From the NCBI GenBank assembly GCA_948585895.1, contig CAPBNZ010000035.1:1-18831 (forward strand): a stretch of DNA of 18,831 nt, written 5' to 3'. Made by a program: the position numbers and the translations under genes. How positions within the stretch are numbered: position 1 is the first letter of the stretch; each line of letters opens with the position of its first letter. Positions 15,377 through 18,831 of this stretch are shown piece by piece. This DNA is from an uncultured Clostridia bacterium (GTDB taxonomy: Bacteria; Bacillota; Clostridia; TANB77; CAG-508). The notes below the pieces were generated by a model. The model was not told the origin of the DNA, did no database searches, and worked only from the letters and a program-made list of their open reading frames with translations.

Positions 15377-15958
15377 TTACGCTTCTGTTGTTTCAACTTC
15401 TGATTTTGCTTCTTCAGCAACATTTTCTTCTGCTGCTACTGAAACTGTTACTTTCTCTCCAGCTTCTTCTTTTTGGATTCTTACTTGATCAAGTGCAACT
15501 GCAATTTTTGATATATTTCCAAGTAATGCTCCAGCAAGCATTGATAATAATGTTTCTCTTGATGGTAATTTTGCTAAAGTAATGATTTCTTCTGCTGTCA
15601 TTACTTTTCCTTCAATAACGCCACCTTTAATTGTATAATAATCATTATCTTTGCTGAATTTATAAATGATTTTAGATGGTTCTAAGTAATCTTCTGAACT
15701 CATAACAACTGCTGTTGGTCCTTCCAATTTCTCTTCTAATCCTTCTATTCCACACTCAGCTAATGCTCTTTTTGTAATATTATTTTTTATTATGCTATAT
15801 TTAGCTCCTACACCTCTTAAGTCTTTTCTTAAAATAGTGTCATCTGTTACATTGATTCCTCTGTAATCTGTTAAAAGTATTAAATTAGATGCTTTCATTT
15901 CTTCTGCTAATTTTTTTACTTCTTCTTTCTTTTGATTTAATATTTTTTCACTTGCCAT
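15377..15958 (-). CDS. rplJ: Ribosomal protein L10
   Basis: The 193-residue product carries L10 features: LILLTDYRGINVTD near residue 26, RALAECGIEGLEEKLEGPTAVV, and KLPSRETLLSMLAGALLG. Its C-terminal helix, the L12 anchor, is followed by an acidic E/A-rich tail of about 25 residues. It binds 23S rRNA at the stalk base and, as L10-L12, its own leader mRNA. That leader is visible just upstream at 16010-16128. An AGGAGGTG site precedes ATG. Confidence 0.97.
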   Translation of the reverse strand: MASEKILNQKKEEVKKLAEEMKASNLILLTDYRGINVTDDTILRKDLRGVGAKYSIIKNNITKRALAECGIEGLEEKLEGPTAVVMSSEDYLEPSKIIYKFSKDNDYYTIKGGVIEGKVMTAEEIITLAKLPSRETLLSMLAGALLGNISKIAVALDQVRIQKEEAGEKVTVSVAAEENVAEEAKSEVETTEA

Positions 15959-16009
15959 TTATTTTTTCACCTCCTAAATATTTTCTTATTTATTTCTAAA
16001 AATGAAATA

Positions 16010-16128
16010 ACACTCTTTGCATCCTTCCGAGGATACAAAGAGTATGTTATTGTTACTCTTCCTTCTTACCTCGGTAGGACTTATACACTTTGCCTACTGT
16101 CTTTGGCTTTTTATTAATGATAGGAACT
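16010..16128 (-). promoter_or_regulatory. L10 ribosomal protein leader
   Basis: Between rplA and rplJ the minus strand carries the Firmicute L10-leader pattern: AAAGACAGTAGGC, then CCTACCGAGGTAAGAAGGAAG, then a hairpin whose arms ACTCTTTG and CAAAGAGT enclose TATCCTCGGAAGGATG. The L10-L12 complex binds this mRNA structure and represses rplJL translation or transcription. CGG occurs here freely, outside coding frames. Confidence 0.88.
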
Positions 16129-16132
16129 CTTT

Positions 16133-16816
16133 TTACTTCTGGTTAATGAAAATTCCAGGTCCCATCGTTGTGGTGATTGCTACGCTTTTAATATATTGTC
16201 CTTTTGCTGCTGCTGGTTTTGCTTTTATAATAGCATTTATAATGGTTTCATAGTTTTCTAATAATTTATCAGTACCAAATGAAACCTTTCCAAATCCTAA
16301 GTGAATAATATTTGTTTTATCTAAACGATATTCTACTTTACCAGATTTAATTTCATTAATTGCTTTTGTTACATCCATTGTAACAGTTCCTGATTTAGGA
16401 TTTGGCATTAATCCTTTTGGACCCAATACTTTACCTAATCTTCCTACAACTCCCATCATATCTGGTGTTGCAACTACAACATCATAATCAAACCAGTTTT
16501 CATTTTGAATTTTTGGTATTAATTCCTCTGCCCCAACAAAGTCAGCTCCTGCTTTTTCAGCTTCTTCTGCTTTTGGTCCTTTTGCAAATACTAATACTTT
16601 TTGTGTTTTTCCTGTACCATTTGGAAGTACTACTGTACCTCTAACTTGTTGATCAGCATGTTTAGAATCTACTCCTAATTTAACATGTAATTCAACTGTT
16701 TCATCAAATTTTGGTTTTGGCATTTTTTCGATTAGTGCTAAAGCCTCTTTTACTTCATATTCTTTTGTTTTATCAACTAATTTTACACTTTCTGCATATC
16801 TTTTTGATACTTTCAT
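16133..16816 (-). CDS. rplA: Ribosomal protein L1
   Basis: The 227-residue product is a complete L1. It starts with MKVSKRYAESVKLVDKTKEY and contains VELHVKLGVDSKHADQQVRG and KGPKAEEAEKAGADFVG. The signature stretch runs from VVATPDMMGVVGRLGKVLG to GLMPNPKSGTVTMDV, and the end reads SVAITTTMGPGIFINQK. L1 binds 23S rRNA at the E-site stalk and in many bacteria its own mRNA. AGGAGG lies upstream of ATG. It follows rplK by about 80 nt. Confidence 0.98.
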   Translation of the reverse strand: MKVSKRYAESVKLVDKTKEYEVKEALALIEKMPKPKFDETVELHVKLGVDSKHADQQVRGTVVLPNGTGKTQKVLVFAKGPKAEEAEKAGADFVGAEELIPKIQNENWFDYDVVVATPDMMGVVGRLGKVLGPKGLMPNPKSGTVTMDVTKAINEIKSGKVEYRLDKTNIIHLGFGKVSFGTDKLLENYETIINAIIKAKPAAAKGQYIKSVAITTTMGPGIFINQK

Positions 16817-16898
16817 TTTTTACCTCCTTTGGTTATAACGAGTTTTTATTTTACTCTCCCAATTAATTTTTTTATATCTGAAATAAACAAAACTTGTT

Positions 16899-17327
16899 TT
16901 ACTCTGTAACAACAACACCCATAGATCTAGCTGTCCCTTCAACCATACTCATTGCTGTTTCAATTGTTGCTGCATTTAAGTCTGGCATTTTTTGTTCAGC
17001 AATTTCTTTTACTTGTGCTTTGGTTATTTTAGCAATTTTTTCCATATTAGGTTTTCCTGAACCTTTTTGGATATTTATTGCTTTTTTGATTAATACTGCT
17101 ACTGGTGGAACTTTTGTAATAAATGTAAATGATTTATCTTTATACACTGTGATTACTACTGGTATTATCATTCCTGGTTGATTTGCTGTTCTATCATTGA
17201 ATTCTTTAACAAATTGCATAATATTTACACCACTTGAACCTAAAGCTGGTCCTACTGGTGGAGCTGGTGATGCTTTTCCTGCTTCAATTTGTAATTTAAT
17301 AATATTTGATATTTCTTTTTCTGCCAT
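16899..17327 (-). CDS. rplK: Ribosomal protein L11
   Basis: The 142-residue product has the L11 N-terminal proline-rich thiostrepton-site region (IEAGKASPAPPVGPALG), QFVKEFNDRT, and the C-terminal rRNA-binding domain with KITKAQVKEIAEQKMPDLNA and the closing EGTARSMGVVV. It sits at the GTPase-associated centre of the ribosome. A 128-nt untranslated gap separates it from nusG, with AGGAGGTG before ATG; I see no clear promoter or leader structure in the gap. Confidence 0.98.
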   Translation of the reverse strand: MAEKEISNIIKLQIEAGKASPAPPVGPALGSSGVNIMQFVKEFNDRTANQPGMIIPVVITVYKDKSFTFITKVPPVAVLIKKAINIQKGSGKPNMEKIAKITKAQVKEIAEQKMPDLNAATIETAMSMVEGTARSMGVVVTE

Positions 17328-17455
17328 TTTAATGGCACCTCCTCTTTTTTCTGACAGGGGTCACACCTTATTTTTTAGTGCATCTATTTTAATTAAGATT
17401 AGCTTTTCTTCTATACCAATTAGTGTTTCCCTTCCATTGATTTTTTTATTATTTT

Positions 17456-17992
17456 TTACTTTATTTTTTGAACTTGCGAAAATTCTAATTCTACTGGTGT
17501 TTCTCTTCCAAACATAGATACTAAAACTTTTACTTTATGTTTTTCTGTATTTATTTCTTGAACAGTACCTACAAAACCTTCAAATGGTCCATTCATAACC
17601 TGTACTTGCTCATTTACTTCATAATCTACATTAACTGGAACTTCTTCAAATCCCATATTTCTTATTTCGTCCTCTGTTAATGGAATAGGATCTGTTCCTG
17701 ACCCTACAAATCCAGTAACTCCCCTTGTATTTCTAACAATGTACCAAGATTCTTCTGTTACTATCATTTTAATTAATACATAACCAGGGAAAACTTTTCT
17801 CAAGTTTGTTTTTCTTTTTCCATCTTTGATTTCTATCTGTTCTTCCATTGGAACAATAATGTCAAAGAAGAAATCTTCTAATTCTCTATTTTTAATTGTT
17901 TTCTCTAAATCTGCTTTTACTTTATTTTCATAACCAGAATACGTATGTACAACATACCATCTAGCTACGTTATCATAATCCTTTTGAGACAT
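17456..17992 (-). CDS. nusG: Transcription antitermination/pausing factor NusG
   Basis: The 178-residue product has the NGN domain (ARWYVVHTYSGYENKVKADL; FPGYVLIKM; YIVRNTRGVTGFVGSG) and the C-terminal KOW domain (QVMNGPFEGFVGTVQEIN) ending in VELEFSQVQKI. It binds RNA polymerase and links it to Rho or the ribosome. It follows secE in the classic secE-nusG-rplK-rplA order. GGGAGG precedes ATG. Confidence 0.98.
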   Translation of the reverse strand: MSQKDYDNVARWYVVHTYSGYENKVKADLEKTIKNRELEDFFFDIIVPMEEQIEIKDGKRKTNLRKVFPGYVLIKMIVTEESWYIVRNTRGVTGFVGSGTDPIPLTEDEIRNMGFEEVPVNVDYEVNEQVQVMNGPFEGFVGTVQEINTEKHKVKVLVSMFGRETPVELEFSQVQKIK

Positions 17993-18019
17993 TTATACTA
18001 GCCTCCCTTTATTTTTGAA

Positions 18020-18394
18020 TTATTCTGCATTATTTTGCGTATTTTCTTCTTCATTAGAAGCTTCTGTATTCTCTTGCGTTGTGCCTTCATCTGTATTAGC
18101 TTCTTGTTCGCCTTCTTTGTTGTCTGTTGTTGCATTTTCTTCCATTGTATTGTCAGTTGCTATTACTTGCTTTATTTTATCAACTCCATGCTTATTTAAA
18201 GTTTCAAATGCTAAATCCAATACAAAAACAATGAATGCAGTAATTACTACAATTGTTATTACTGCAACTGTATTATTTACTAGTTGCTTTGGTGTTGGCC
18301 AACTAACTCTTTTTAATTCAGCTTTAAAATCTTTAAAAAAACTTTTCTTATTTTTGCTGTTCTCTTTTTTTGTCTTTGCTTCTTTTTTAGCCAT
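18020..18394 (-). CDS. secE: Preprotein translocase subunit SecE with long acidic tail
   Basis: The 124-residue product has the SecE core: a Lys-rich N-terminus, FFKDFKAELKRVSWPTPKQL (the conserved amphipathic helix with VSWP) and one transmembrane helix at about residues 41-64. After the core, about 50 residues are rich in Glu, Asn and Thr (for example EEENTQNNAE). Typical single-helix SecE proteins are about 60-75 residues, so this tail is an extension. SecE clamps SecY in the membrane. The topology would put the tail outside the cell. Its function is unknown. Confidence 0.94.
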   Translation of the reverse strand: MAKKEAKTKKENSKNKKSFFKDFKAELKRVSWPTPKQLVNNTVAVITIVVITAFIVFVLDLAFETLNKHGVDKIKQVIATDNTMEENATTDNKEGEQEANTDEGTTQENTEASNEEENTQNNAE

Positions 18395-18422
18395 TTTATA
18401 TCCTCCTTAAAATAGCTCTTAA

Positions 18423-18587
18423 CTATTTAGTTTCTTTATGTGTTGTACGTTTTTTGCAGAATTTACAATATTTAACGATTTCTAATCTATCTGTATTGTT
18501 TCTCTTATTTTTTGATGTCATGTAATTTCTTCTTTTACATTCTGTACATTCTAATGTTATATTTTCTCTTGGTCCTTTTGCTGCCAT
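18423..18587 (-). CDS. rpmG: Ribosomal protein L33
   Basis: The 54-residue product MAAKGPRENITLECTECK... has the L33 zinc-ribbon form with both cysteine pairs (LECTEC at residues 14 and 17, KYCKFC at 41 and 44), the NRNNTDRLE-like core and a basic end. It belongs to the large ribosomal subunit near the E site. The start is fixed by a GGAGGTG site 8 nt upstream. It opens the operon and lies 28 nt before secE, as in Bacillus and Clostridium. Confidence 0.95.
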   Translation of the reverse strand: MAAKGPRENITLECTECKRRNYMTSKNKRNNTDRLEIVKYCKFCKKRTTHKETK

Positions 18588-18669
18588 ATTGAAAACACCT
18601 CCGTATTATTTAACATTATTTTATTTGAAACGATGTGAACGTATATCCGTAATAATTATACGCTTGACT

Positions 18670-18698
18670 ATTATACTACTTTTTTCCTATCCTGTCAA
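18670..18698 (-). promoter_or_regulatory. Consensus promoter of the rpmG-secE-nusG-rpl operon
   Basis: Minus strand TTGACA (18698-18693), 17-nt spacer, TATAAT (18675-18670): identical to the sigma-A consensus, as expected for a highly expressed ribosomal operon. The start point would be near 18663, giving a leader of about 75 nt. Confidence 0.88.
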
Positions 18699-18771
18699 TG
18701 AATTTTATGGAAAAACTCAATAAGTTTAGATTTTTCCTTTTTCCCACAACATTGACTGAAATAACAATTTT

Positions 18772-18831
18772 TTATCTTTTCTTTTTTCTAACAGAAAATC
18801 CAAATCTTCCAACTTTTCTTCCTAATTCATA
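18772..18831 (-). CDS. C-terminal end of an unidentified minus-strand gene (partial)
   Basis: One frame is open from the window edge to a TAA at 18772-18774 and codes for 19 residues, ending YELGRKVGRFGFSVRKKKR. The basic tail and codon use look like a real gene end, and the promoter at 18670 starts a new unit after it. Too short to identify. Confidence 0.35.
   Translation of the reverse strand, partial: YELGRKVGRFGFSVRKKKR

Noticed and set aside
16017..16253. Plus-strand 78-codon ORF across the L10 leader
   Set aside because: It lies antisense to the L10 leader and the end of rplA and has no ribosome site.
18720..18760. Terminator for the partial gene at the right edge
   Set aside because: An A/T-rich GGAAAAA...TTTTTCC pairing exists, but it has a poor inner stem and no T-run after it.

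Overview
The window comes from an AT-rich, low-GC bacterium that looks like a member of the Bacillota, most likely Clostridia-like. The support is Mn-dependent pyrophosphatase, GatCAB, a SpoVB-type flippase next to HU, an L10 leader of Firmicute type, and sigma-A promoters with strict 17-nt spacing. Almost all genes lie on the minus strand; only rpsT and one small membrane-protein gene are on plus.

Reading minus-strand transcription from the right end: a 19-residue gene tail (18772-18831), then a consensus promoter driving rpmG-secE-nusG-rplK-rplA-(L10 leader)-rplJ-rplL, closed by a terminator. A 436-bp intergenic stretch follows, holding an orphan terminator and a promoter, then gatC-gatA-(small 4-helix membrane protein)-gatB. 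Next are the two plus-strand genes (rpsT and an 83-residue membrane protein), then rpiB and a WecA/TagO-type sugar-phosphate transferase fused to rubredoxin, a glycosyltransferase plus aldo/keto reductase pair, hslO (Hsp33), a dGTPase-like HD hydrolase, ppaC, a SpoVB/MurJ-like flippase and HU.

The main discovery is in translation. Four genes (flippase, HD hydrolase, Hsp33, WecA-rubredoxin) are each interrupted by exactly one frame break. At all four the zero frame carries an in-frame CGG codon, and skipping its C (+1), so that GGN is read as glycine, restores the family motifs and the full length. I scanned the coding strand of every gene in the window by eye. CGG is found as an in-frame codon at these four places only, although about 14 further CGG trinucleotides occur out of frame and several more in non-coding DNA. 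This suggests that CGG is not a sense codon in this organism but a +1 frameshift (or CGGN quadruplet, Gly) signal. Two of the four sites fall between the two cysteine pairs of a metal-binding protein (Hsp33 and rubredoxin), and one falls inside the HD-GH-PFGH-GE active-site motif.

Other points of note are the WecA-rubredoxin fusion, a half-size DMT-like membrane protein inside the gatCAB operon, inverted repeats around the HU, ppaC and hslO upstream regions, and no UGA stop among about 23 genes. I saw no mobile elements, CRISPR arrays, tRNAs or rRNAs.
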